From the NCBI RefSeq assembly GCF_029168945.1, contig NC_083610.1:52895929-52959928 (forward strand): 64,000 nucleotides of DNA. Direction: 5' to 3'. Position 1 is the stretch's first letter, and each line of letters starts with the position of its first letter. The notes below the pieces were generated by a model. The model saw nothing but the letters and a program-made list of their open reading frames with translations. It did no database searches and was not told the origin of the DNA. Shown one piece after another: positions 47,801-59,800 of this stretch. Origin of the DNA: Cannabis sativa. Lineage: Eukaryota; Streptophyta; Magnoliopsida; Rosales; Cannabaceae. The translations under genes were made by a program, and so were the position numbers.

Positions 47801-50800
47801 AATGGGGATGTTCCGTAATGGGCTCTTTATTCTGGTTCGACCCACTTTCATCAGCTTGCTTATTTAATAATTTTCCAAGCATGGCTGTGATCTCCTCCTT
47901 AAACTGTCGCATTTCATCCTTGACAGATTCGATTTTGGCGTCAACATGTTCCTCCGTCTCCAGCAACTCCTCTGTGCGTTCTTGATCGTTCTTCGCAGCT
48001 TTCTTGGTGGGTGCCATGACTCTCCTGCTCTGATTCTAATTTGATGTATACACAATCACCTTCTTGTAAGCTTAAATCAAAAATAGCCAAGCCATAGAGT
48101 AGAAGAAGAAAATCTGGTATTATTGATGAATGAAAGACAATTACATAATCTCTTTCCTAACTTTTCGAGACAGCCAGGTATTTCCCTAGAGTATTATTTA
48201 CGCTGTACAATTTTTCCCTAGCCAAATAAAAGAATCAGACTTTCTATTTATACCCAGCCCACTAAAATTGACCCCAAACTAAACACTTGCTTTGACTAGA
48301 GTTGCCACATCAGCAGTTACACTTAGTTTCTTTTGTTTTTATTTCTTCTAGAATACACTTTAAGTGGCAGTGGCAGTGGTGTAACAGGTACCTAAATTCG
48401 AACGGTATAGCTGTTGTGTATTTGGTAGTCTTTTTCTGATAATTATGTGGTTATGAAGAAAATAGTCATTTTCTGATTGTAGTTTTGTATGATATTCAGA
48501 ACCAAGAGTACTGGTTGGTGGAAATGATTTTTATGCCTTCCCTCGATTGGACCAGAAAGGTGAGCGAATTGCATGGATTGAGTGGAGTCATCCTAACATG
48601 CCATGGGATAAAACAGAACTCTGGGTTGGGTATATTTCTGAAAAAGGGTAAGGAAATTTCATTTTTTGCAGCCACATAGTGCTTCATTGTTTGTGTCCTT
48701 TTTGAGGTTATATGGTCATAAACATTATTAATTGCCTTACTGCGGTTTGATAAGTAATTATGTCTACTTGTTATATGGCATGTGTATTGGTTTTGTTGTT
48801 TTTCGTTTGAATTTTATTTACACATGCATCTACATTTATCCTTGATAATGTCTCCTCTATGGTTTTTTTTTTTCTTTTCACACTTAAACATAATAACATT
48901 GATATTTCATGCAGAGAGATCTACAAGCGCATTTGTATTGCTGGGTCAGATCCTACAATTGTAGAGTCTCCAACTGAACCAAAGTGGTCTTCTTCTGGTA
49001 TGTATTGTTTTCCTTGATTGAGAAATAGATTTTTGGACATAGTAACAAAGAGACAACTTACATGTATATGGTTATATATCTTTCTTTAACGTTTCCCAAA
49101 TTCTTAGTTATGCTATTACTTGCTGTACAACCTAATACGCTTGCTTCTTCCTTCTGCTCTATTTATTCTCATGTGTTTGTTTTAAGTTCTATGTTATTTG
49201 TACTACACAGTATGCAATTCACTAAGCAGTTCCAATATTTTTTCTAGGTAGCTGTTTGCTAAGGTGTTCATGTTTTAATTCATTATGTTTGAATATGTGC
49301 AGGGGAACTATTTTTTATTACAGATAGAAAAAGTGGATTTTGGAATATTTTTAAATGGGTAAGTTCAATATTTGAATTTAATGTTCCTTATAGCCATATT
49401 TTATAGCAAATAGTGATTTTACAATTTTGTTTATTTGACTTTGTTTTCAAACAAAAATATACACCCGTTGACTCTCTCGGGCCTAAAAAATACAGTGACA
49501 ACATACTATTATATTGTATGTATATATGAAGGGGGAAAATGCAAATCACTTTTAACATGGTAGAATGTAGAGTTCACTAAGAGGTTGGAAAATTATGGAT
49601 ATGTGTGCATATATGTATATCTGTTCACAAGAAATTTATAGTGATTCTATATTATGAGGTTCGGGTACCTCTTTGATGCTTACATAACAGTTGCTATTGG
49701 TTTACAGTTAGGTGGAGAGTATATTATTGATATTATAGTGGTTTGTAATTATTTTTTATTGATGCCCAACGACTCTATGCATACTTCTCTACCTACCCAA
49801 ATGTCGGGCAACTTTCACTCTAAATATATCTCTCGAGTTTCCTCTGTATGTTGAAAAAACTGTACTAGGTTTTCTTGTATGCCTTCCATCTAATAATAAA
49901 GGCTTTTGTTTCTTTTTCAGATCAAAGGGTTCGAATTTTTTATTAGAGTTGTTGATGCGGTTTTTCGTCAACTGATCTAATAAATAGGTTTTAACAAACT
50001 GAATGAGATGAAAAGAATGATAAACACAAGTTTATAGTAGTTCAGCCCAAAAAAGATAACCTACTTCCACTTAGTCATTTTTAGTAATCCCATAACACTT
50101 AGGGGCCAGTTTGGCACAACTGTACTATGTGAAAAAGTAGCTGTAGTAGAACTGTAGAAAAAAACTAATCTGAGTGTTTGGTAAATTATAAATTTTGAAG
50201 TGTTGTGAGTTGGTAAGATTATATTATAATAACAATAAAGTTATAATCTTATTTATTATAATCATAAATATATAAAAAATTATGCTATATAAATTTTTAA
50301 TTATTTTTTCCCATAATATAAATTTATATGTTTTTGATAAAAATAATTTATTATATTTTTATCACTTGTAAAAAAAAATTGTAGTTTATAAAAAATTCTA
50401 AGTTGATGTGGTGTGTTAATAATAAAAATATAAATATATATTAAATATTTTTTAAAACAAAATAAAATATAAGAAATTTGTTGACTCAGAATTTAGTCAA
50501 CTGACAACAGTTTTATTAATTGTTGATTTTTCACCACGTGTAAATATTAATAATAAATAATAAAAGTAACACAGGAATTTAGTGGTTCGGCCCCCTTGAT
50601 GAACGGGTTATGACCTACCCTCCTTTTAGTTGTATTTATTCTTGAGATAATACCATGCAGATTATAAGTTTAGACTTTGTAATATCTAGTTATGGCTCTC
50701 TTCAATATTACAATAGTGAGAATTGAGTGTTACAGATCAAGAACTCGTAGGATTCTATGAAGAACTTATGAATAAAATAGACTTAGAGTCTAGGAAGCCT

Positions 50801-53800
50801 TAGGTGCGTGTGGAGGTTTAGAGAGAGAGAGAGAGCTTTGGGCGTGTGGCTTAGATTTAGTCCTCTTTTCATGTGATCTAATACCCTTTATATAGTGTAA
50901 GGCTTACAAAAGATCTTAATTCAAATAAGTAAAGATCTCCCTTTAAAATAGAGAAAATAACATCTTTTTATCTTATATTTAAATTACAAAAATAGGTAGT
51001 TAAATTACTAAATATAGGACTAATATCTTGAGGGAATATCCCTATCTTCAAGGGTTGTTAAACTTGTCCCGACATTGTAGTTTGGCTTGAGAATCTTCTA
51101 GAAGACTCCTGGTGGACCTTGCAATTTGTTCAGCCTGTTCGGGGCTGTCTGCACGAGTTCGTCGACCAACTCTATTTTTAGGGTCCTAGCTGGCATGTGA
51201 CCTATTGGCCGGCCAGGTATGGTCCGACCAACCTTTTCCATACAATTTTCCTGTTCAGCTAGGCCGACCAGCCCTTTCCATACAACTTTCCTGTTCAGCT
51301 TGGCTGACCAGCCTTCCCTGGCCGGCCAGCTTGCTCTCAAGGGTTGGCTGGCACACAAGCTTCCGTTGGCCGGCCAGCCATGGTCGGCCAGAGTCTTGAT
51401 GGCTTGCCTAATTTCTTTTGCTTATTCTTGCTTGACAGTCTTGGAACCTTGCCAATTGATAGACTGTTCAGGACAATCTTGCCCGGTTCTTGACACGTTG
51501 TATGCCACCTATCTTCTGCTTTGACTATGTGGACAAGCCACGTCAGATGCGCAAAAGTTGGAATAACATTTGCTCCCCATGTCCCTGTTTAGACGTCTGT
51601 ACGGATAGAGACTTCTCAGCTCTTGCTTTGACTGTAGGAGAGCCTTTACTGGGTAGCCTTGTCTGGCCAGGTATTGGACTCTTCGAAGGACGCGCTTCTA
51701 AACCTTTGATCTTCTCTCTCCCATGTATGCCTTTTACTCTCCTCATTTTCTCTTCTTCGAAATTTCCCTCTCTCTTTGAATCTGACATTGATGAGTTTCA
51801 AGCTTTTTGAAGCTTTTAGAAACTTTTTGATTTTAACCTTTTATAGTAGTATTTTTACATTATAATTCACTTGATAACTTTAAGATGCATAATGTATGAC
51901 TTTTAGATGAGCAAGATCGAGTCTTGGACTGGTACCTTGGGTCTGCAAACGGGTCGGATTTTCGGGTGGTCGGATTCGAGTTTTTGGATTTCAGGTGTTG
52001 GAAATGCACAACCGAACCCAGTTTTCGGGTGGTCGGGTATGGCGGGTTTAACGTGGTCGGGTTCGGGTTTTATTGGGCTGAGTCCGAATGTTTCATTTCT
52101 GGGCTCAAATGAAATTTAATTTTTAAAAATGCCATCTTTTTTTATTTTTAACATTTTTTGGGCTTTTTTTTATAATTAACATTTTTTGGGCCTAAATAGT
52201 GAATTTGGTTCATACCCAGTTAAGAAAATGACATTCAATTCATAAAAAACTTAAACTACCTGTCTAAATAATCATTCATTATTCACAATTATTTACCAAT
52301 TTAAATATTCAAAATAAACAACACAATAATAGATACCAATCATAAACCCACAAAAAAGAAAAAAGTCTAATCCGTATCTAATCTACAATATGTATGGACC
52401 ATATAAAAAAAAAAGTCCCAAAATCCAAAATATAGCTATTAATAAAAAAATATTAATAATCCAAATTTTAATCTACTCCATATCCCATCTATACAATATG
52501 GAATTATGGATCATATCAAAAAAAGTGTCAAAGTCTAAAATATAGCTATTAATCAAAAAAGTATTAACAATCCAAATCTAATCCATATCCAATCTATACA
52601 ATATGGACCATATAAAAAAAAATCTCAAAGTTCAAAATATAGCTATTGATCAACAAGGTGTCAAATATCAATCATCCAAAATTCCAAATCTAATCTATAT
52701 CCATATGAATCATATCAAAAAGTCTCCAAGTCCAAAACATAACTATTCAAACTTCAAAACCAAAAGTATCAATAATCCATGTTCATATCTAAAGTGTAAA
52801 CTAAAGCTTAGAATATAACTATTCAAAAGTACATACTTCCCTTGTGTATATTGTGTTCTTCTCTCTGTGTTTCCTTTGCTTTGCTTGGTGTAACCTAAAT
52901 CTATCGTTTCTTCCTTTTTAATGTCCATTGTCCAATTCAACAAACTCTAAAGTCCTCCAAGTCCAAACCTTTCAATGTTTTTCTTGAAATAAAAAAAAGA
53001 AAGATAAATTAGCAAATAAAATCAATAAATTAAATGTAATAAAGTATAATAATAAACATTTTCAATCCAAGGTCGTGTCTTGTTGTTGAGTTATTGAGGT
53101 TGAAGGAGTAGAAAGAGTGTCTATAGTATTGTCATTGAGAATCTCTATAAAATATCAAAAGTATAATCTAGTTAGATAATAAATATGCATATGTAAAATA
53201 AATATTATGATATTAGACTTGAATTATGGAAATCAAAATAAAATATAACAAACTAAAATTACTATCTTCGAGCAATGCTTGTGTTTAAAGCATTTCTTCT
53301 TCATCTATGTACTCTCGCACAACAGTGGGTTGATGTGATCCGCTCCACCAATTCTTGAGACAAATTAATGCTTCAATCATCCTTGGGCTAAGTGAACTCC
53401 TAAAAGGATCCAAAGTCTGACCCCCAGCAGAGAATGCCGCCTCAGAAGCAACAGTGGGAACCGGTATAGCTAGCACATCACGTGCCATGAGTGACAATAT
53501 CTTGTATTTGCACCCACTACTAGCCCACCATCTTAAAATATCAAATTGTTGAGTTGGTTGCTCAGCTTCCTCTTCAAAATACTTATCAAGTTCATTTTTC
53601 ATTTTGCTGCCATTTTTCTCCATTCTTCGTGCCACGAACTCATCATGGACATTACGTGACTTCTTGCCTTTAGGTCGACTAGAAACGATGAATGAGGAAG
53701 AACCACCATCATCAATAGGCTGAACTTGTGATTGAGTGATTGAGGGATCAATACTTGATGCAGAATCATTATATTGATTAAACATTCTCCAAATCGTTTG

Positions 53801-56800
53801 TTCCACCCCTTTCATCATCTCTTTGCATTCTAACTCCGTGTGAGTAAAGCTAAAACAATGACAGAGATAATCAAGTTTGCATCTAGGGTCATGAACCAAG
53901 GCAATTAGAAGTGCCTAATTGCAATCATCAAGCTTCCCCCAATACTTGTCATACTTGGATTTCATGTTATGTGCCATGTTCCTCAACAACTCATCCTCAT
54001 CTTCATCAACTGAAGAATCGACCAACTCTTGGTGAATATTGCATATCTTGATGAAGTACTTATTTACAGTTACATAAGTAGATTCACTAAACTTCAATGT
54101 TACATTATAAAGGTCTTCAAAAATCTCACAAACACACTTGCATTCTATTTCAGACAAGGTTGTCGGGAAGATCCTGCATCGCACATCTCCAATTACTTTT
54201 TGGAGATCTGTCTGGATCTCAAAGTATTTTATGTACGGCAGGGGATCTTCTGTCTCGGTGTACATCTTCCAAGCTGGCATTTTGAACTTAGGTAGGGGCA
54301 ACACATTGACATATGTCGTAATGGGTTATCCCCTAGACCTGTCCAGTTTTAGGTCGGACAACTTCGGGCCGGAAAGACCTTTGATCATGACTTTGAGTTG
54401 ATCCAGCTATGCTTATACAGAGGGATCTGTTCTGGTGGCCTCTTGTTCGGACAACTGTCCTTGATCGGCCAGCTTTCCTTGGTCGGCCAGGCCTCCTTTG
54501 TCGGACAGGCCTCCTTGGTCGGCTAGCCTTCCTTGGTTGGACAGACCTCCTTGGTCAGACAGATTTCCTTGGCCGGCCAGCCTGTTTGAGATTGTCTGCA
54601 CGAGTTGGCCGGCCAACCCTATTTTTAGGGTCTGTCCGGCATGTCTGTTTGCCTTGGCCAGCCAACCCTTATTTGGAGGCCTGTTTGACATGTCTGTATA
54701 GCCCTGTCCGTACAACTTTTCCATATAGCTTTGCCATACAACTTTGTCGTACAGCTTCCAGGGTCTTATAGACCTGCCCAATTCTTCTTGTTTGAGTCCT
54801 TGTGATCTTAACACTTTGAGGATTGAAGAACCTTACAGGGCTACCTTGTGCAGTTAATGATGAGCTGTCTTACACTTGTCTTTTGCAGGCTGTAAGCCAT
54901 CCAGCCTTCTACAGGCAGGTTGCCCAACCTTCTGTAGGCTGTAAGCTATCCAGCCTTCTACAGGCAGGCTGCCCAACCTTTTGCAAGTTGTAATCTTTTC
55001 AACCTGCTGGTCATCCTGCCATATGGTCTGTTGGGCAAGACTTGTCCGTCCTCGAGCAAGACAGAGTTTGGCCCCCTGTTCGAGGGACCTGAATGGGTTG
55101 TTTGCCCATTGTCTGCCTGTTGGTAGGCCCTGGTCATCCCGTTTGTGGATCTCTCTAGCAAGGGATCTCTTATCAAGGCCTTGCCCCTGAAGCTTGTTCT
55201 CGTATTGAATTGCCTTATCAGGTTGTTGGCCTCCTGATTATGGCAGTTCAGCTCTGCCTGGTGGGCCTGGAGGGTGGCCTCATGGTCATCCGTCCACTTC
55301 AGGAATTCGCGCCTCTACTAGGCAAAGGCATCGCACGCAACAGAGCGTGTTTCTTCTTGTTTTGTTTGACTGACCTGGCCTACAGCTTCTCTGAGCCTAA
55401 CCAGCTCAGCATCATCCCCAAGGTCCAAGCAAGGTTTGTCAATAGCAGGTTGGCCAACTCCTGGCCTAATTTCTTCTGCATAAACTCGCGAGGCATTCTT
55501 ATTAGTATTATGAGCAGGTTGCTCCACGTTGTTCTACTCTTTTGTACGAGATCCTGCGGGTTGTTCTAGCCATGGAGGAATGGTAGAATCAACAAGATTC
55601 GCAGGATTGGCTGGATTGACAGTATTAGCCGAATTAGGAGGACCTTTTGTGGTGGGAGGAACACGAACATTGGGATCTACCGCCATGGGATCTTGAAGAG
55701 GATTCGAAGAAGCAGTTTTTCTGGTTAGAACCATGGTGATTGATCAGAACGAGATGAAGAAACTCAAAAAGAGCTCTCAATGAAAGCACCAAAATGTTGA
55801 CTTGGAATTTAGTCAACTGACAGCAGAGCCTTATTAATTACAGATTTTCACCACGTGTAAATAATAATAACAAATAATAAAAGTAACATAAGAATTTATA
55901 GAAGTTCGACCCCCTTGATGAACGGGTAATGGCCTACTCCCTTTTTAATTGTATTTATTCTTGAGATAATACCACACAGATTATAAGTTTAGACTTTGTA
56001 ATTTCTAGTTATGGCTCTCTTCAATATTACAATAGTGAGAATTGAGTGTTACAGATCAAGAACTGATAGGATTCTATGAAAAACTTATGAAGAAAATAGA
56101 CTTAAGAGTCTAGGAAGCCTTAGGTGTGTGTTACAGAAAAGTATTTTTGTTTTTTGTAATATATAATAAATATTTAATTACGTACAAGATAATTTATTAT
56201 AGTCTTTAATCAAAATAATATTTTCTAAAAGTTGAGTTGTACCAGCTTTAGCTTTTAGCTGTAGCTTTTCCATAAATTCTTCAATAAACTTTTTTTTAAC
56301 TGTTTACCAAATACTTTTTTATCACAGTTTTTTTTAAAAAAGTAACTATTAGTTTTTTTAAAAGCTTAAAAAGCAGCTTTTAGCTTTTCTATAAGATGTG
56401 CCATATAGGCCCTTACAATATTTCTCTAGAGTTATAATTCTCCAAGAGTTATGATTTTTCAATGAGTTCAAGTGTATTTACAAAACAAGTGCAACCGATT
56501 TGTAGATATCTGCCACCAACTACCTTCCTTCAAATTAGGAAGATATTTACAAATAAAACAAATATTTATTATAAACTTAAACTATTCTTAAAATAAAGAA
56601 AATCAGCTGATGGTATTTCCAGCTTCTAGAAGTTCATCCTAGGTTGTACGAAATTTTGGCTTGAGGACGTGTCGTACTTGAACCTTCTGTCTGAGCCATC
56701 TTGTACCTTGCAAGCCATAGTCAAGTTTTTGACGGACCATGTTCTATCCAAGCCTTATGATGGCTTGGGTACATCTTCAATTCTTCCTCTTTACTTGAGC

Positions 56801-59800
56801 CACTCAATAGCTTGACTATGCTTCACACTTCAAGCTCTCTTCGAGCCATAGGTAGCTAGGACAATGCTCCATTCTTCAAGCTATGTCCAAGCCATAGGAT
56901 AGCTAGGACAATGCTTCATTCTTCAAGCTCTGTCCGAGCCAACGCATAGCTTGGCTATATCTTCAATTTTCTTGCGAAGCACGAGCCATAGGATAGCTCA
57001 CGACTTGTTTCTTCATCCTGCCAAGCTTACTCGAGCCTTGTAATGCCTCAGCCACACCCTAAGCATCTAGCCTTTGTTGGAGCCATAGAATTGCTCGAGT
57101 AGTTCTTCTCGTTTGAACCTTTTGTTCGAGCTATAACATAACTCGACCAACAATCCACTCGAGCCATGCAAAGGCTTGACCAACACATGGACATCTCACA
57201 TTTTACCCAAACCAAGCAGTGACTCGGCTACTTCATGAATGTTTCAACCTTATTTGAGGCTTCTCATGGCTCGAGTAACACATGACACCTTGACATCTTC
57301 TCAAAGCCTTCAATGAACCTCTCTGTTGCTCGAGTCATGGATTTCACATGCCTTACCCGAGCCTTCCCATGGCCTTGGCATAGCAGCTCTGTTTTGTCCT
57401 CATATTGCCATTGCAATACCTCTTTTATGCAACTTAAAAATTCTTCAAATATCATTTATGGAGGATAGTTGTCTGGTATATGAAGCGCAAAATTGACAAT
57501 TAGCTTTATTTACTGTATGAAAATCTGTGAATCCAGTCAGGAAAAAGAATATTTTGCGCCTTCTGTTGCTAGAATAGCTGTTTAATCCAATACTGAATTC
57601 TAAATGACTGGTTTGGAGCTTATCAAATACATTTGTGACTGATTTATTTTACATGTTCTTAATTTGCAACAGGTTGAATCTGACAACAAGGTAGTACAAG
57701 TTTATTCCTTGGATGCAGAATTTTCCAAACCTTTGTGGGTTTTTGGGATAAATTCTTATGAGCTTATTTCAGGCGATGAAGGAAAAAGCTTGATTGCTTG
57801 TACCTACAGGTGACATGTAAAGCCGCTCTACAGTGTTAGCCATTGTTGTGCTTATATGTATATGTATATTATATATTATATATATGTTATCTTAATTTTG
57901 CCTGTAACTCACTTTGAGCAATTTATTCATTTTTTTTCTTGCGGTACATTATGTTTTTCTTGCAGGCAGAAAGGGAGGTCATACCTGGGTATTTTGGATG
58001 AAGTTCAGAGCACCATATCTTTGCTTGATATTCCGTACACTGATATAGATAACATCGTACTGTCAAATACCTTATACGATGTCACTGGTTAAATTTATTT
58101 ATTGCGTTTAGTGACCTTCAGTCAGAGTGGTACTTTTCTTTTTTTGATATATTTTGGCTGCCTTTCAGACTTCAACAAAGGATTGCTTGTATGTGGAGGG
58201 AGCATCTGAAAATTACCCGTCATCTGTTGCTAAGGTGCAGAGTCAACTTATTAATTGGATAATCATCACATTTTACTTTGAATAGGCACAAATGCTTAGC
58301 AACAACATTAACTTGAATAATGTCCTTAAATATCTACTTGAATAGCAATGAATACTGTCCTTTCAGGTGACGTTAGATAAGCCGAAGTCAAAAGCAGTTG
58401 ACTTCAAGATTATTTGGTCCTCATCGCCAGATTGTTTAAAATACGAGTCTTATTTCAGCATACCTGAGTTTATTGAATTTCCAACAGAAGTTCCTGGTCA
58501 AATTGCCTACGCCTATTTTTACCCGCCGTCTAATCCTTGTTACCATAGTCAGGAAGAAAAGCCTCCACTTCTATTGAAAAGCCATGGTATGTTTAACTTT
58601 GCCATGCACCATATAAAAGACATATTCTGTGTGTCAGAGATTAGATCATTTCTTCTATGAACACTAATTCTGCCACAAAAAAAAAAAACTTGTGATTTCA
58701 AATTAAAAAGGGGACAGAGGTTCCAGTGGATGGAAAGGTAGACCTGGGATCTGATAAACTTTGTGAAGTCAATTGATTCGTGTGAGCAGGTCCTTGTAGC
58801 TTTTCAAGAACAAAGTTTTGGATTGTCTATCAGTTTATATTATTTTACATACGAAATTAAACTTATATTTTCAAAACATCACTATAAATGGATAAAGTCC
58901 TTTAAGATGATAGTACTAATGAATAACCTGCTGTTTCAAAGTTGCCAAATTTAGAGAATATTGAGCCTACTTATTATTTTTACTTCAGAAAATTTGTAAA
59001 TTTTATCACGTCAAGAAAATTTGCTTGTTTTCAGTAAACTGTCTTTCAATTTTTATGGTAAAACTGTTGTTTAGTGATTGCAAAGTCAAAGTATACTTAA
59101 TGTGAAATTTTTCAAGGTGTTGATAAATGACCAAAATAAATCATTCTTATTTTTGCACTCCTGCCTTCCGCCAATCGTTACGAGTGAATGGATGAATTTT
59201 CCAATAATTATGGCTGTAGGGACTCAGTTAACATTCTTGTTCCTTTCAGGAGGACCCACAGCTGAATCACATGCAATGTTGAATTTGAATATTCAGTATT
59301 GGACAAGTCGTGGATGGGCTTTTGTTGATGTTAATTATGGTGGAAGCACTGGTTCGTTCTTATATTTTTCTGTAATTTCTGACAAGAGTTTGTTGTTTTT
59401 TCTAGTGTCTCTGTGTTATTAGATATTGGATCACTTTACAAATGTTGTCTCTTCAGTTGTAGTTATTTTGGCCTAACAGAGACTCCTATTGTTTTCTAGG
59501 TTATGGCAGAGAATATCGAGAACGGCTGTTGAAGACATGGGGAATTGTTGATGTCAATGACTGTTGTAGCTGTGCTAAATATTTGGTAAACAATTTCTGA
59601 TCCTGGTACACGTCAAATATGGATATGTCTACTCAAGTTGTGTTGATATATCTATTTTATGTAGGTGAATACTGGAAAGGTAGATGGAGAGAGGTTATGT
59701 ATTACTGGGGGCTCTGCAGGTGGCTACACGACCTTAGCTGCTCTTGCATTCAAAAACACATTTAAGGCGGGGGCTTCCTTGTATGGTGTAAGTGCCTGTT

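Larger units (their letters stand above)
43255..48386 (-). mobile_element. Full-length Ty3/gypsy chromovirus (Reina-like) in intron 4, antisense
   Basis: The element is about 5.1 kb with short LTRs of about 343 bp (43255-43597 and 48045-48386). It has a primer site, gag, protease, reverse transcriptase, RNase H, integrase and chromodomain on the minus strand. Compact size and short LTRs suit the Reina group. The LTRs are similar but carry small indels. Stops and frameshifts break the polyprotein (for example just before the reverse transcriptase active site near 45835). A target duplication is not clear: flanks GGTTACTAA and GGTACCTAA are similar but offset. It lies opposite to the host gene. 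Confidence 0.9.
54166..55734 (-). pseudogene. Gypsy gag of element B, with tandem repeats, broken
   Basis: The minus-strand start is at 55732-55734 ([11 protein letters not shown]). It has an Asn/Pro/Ala-rich N-terminal region, then a charged part (55318-55527, [19 protein letters not shown]). Frame 54413-54814 has about ten repeats of the type [11 protein letters not shown] (54450-54600). The capsid follows at 54150-54304. Between 54820 and 55310 stops and a 49-bp duplication interrupt it. Repeats of this kind inside gag are unusual. Confidence 0.65.
50479..56133 (-). mobile_element. Gag-only gypsy element B (minus), in the MITE
   Basis: The left LTR 50479-51568 is bounded by TGTTGACT and AATAACA, with a polypurine tract outside (minus GGGACATGGGGAGCAAA, 51569-51585). 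The right LTR starts at 55795 but matches only to about 56133, so most of its U3 is deleted. The primer site is at 55781-55794 (minus TTTTGGTGCTTTCA). The interior has a broken gag and a hAT fragment but no pol, so it is non-autonomous. The flanks (AAATT left, GAAAA right) do not match, as expected if one end is lost. Confidence 0.8.
50102..56412. mobile_element. Tourist-like (PIF/Harbinger) MITE, TTA duplication, interrupted
   Basis: The left end GGGGCCAGTTTGGCACA and the reversed right end GGGCCTATATGGCACA are inverted repeats, flanked by TTA at 50099-50101 and 56413-56415. Without the gypsy insertion (50479 to about 56133) it is roughly 650 bp, AT-rich and non-coding. GGGCC..TTTGG ends and TTA sites fit the Tourist group. 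Confidence 0.65.
49950..57460 (-). repeat. LTR-like sequence D in intron 7, split by a MITE
   Basis: The piece 49950-50098 starts TGTTGATGCGGTTTTTCGTCAAC and contains TTATAGTAGTTCAGCCC, the layout of the U5 end of the gypsy LTRs at 50479 and 29610. After the MITE (50102-56412) it resumes at 56416 and reaches about 57460 with a U3-like tandem repeat region. The outer end is not defined and no partner LTR is seen. Solo LTR is the simplest reading. Confidence 0.5.

Noticed and set aside
52603..52818. 71-codon plus-strand frame in the hAT interior
   Set aside because: It is AT-rich and repetitive (ATAGCTATT units), with no family resemblance.
54409..54771. 120-codon plus-strand frame
   Set aside because: It is the reverse of the tandem repeats in gag on the minus strand and has no independent coding signal. 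The same holds for 51219-51524 in the LTR minisatellite.
56680..57350. Possible CRISPR-like array of repeats
   Set aside because: The units are degenerate, spacing is irregular, the repeats are not palindromic and the genome is a plant. It is a minisatellite in an LTR-like sequence.
58057..58087. Alternative end of exon 9 at the donor near 58087
   Set aside because: It would add a phase that does not fit exon 10. The donor after 58056 keeps frame into [11 protein letters not shown].
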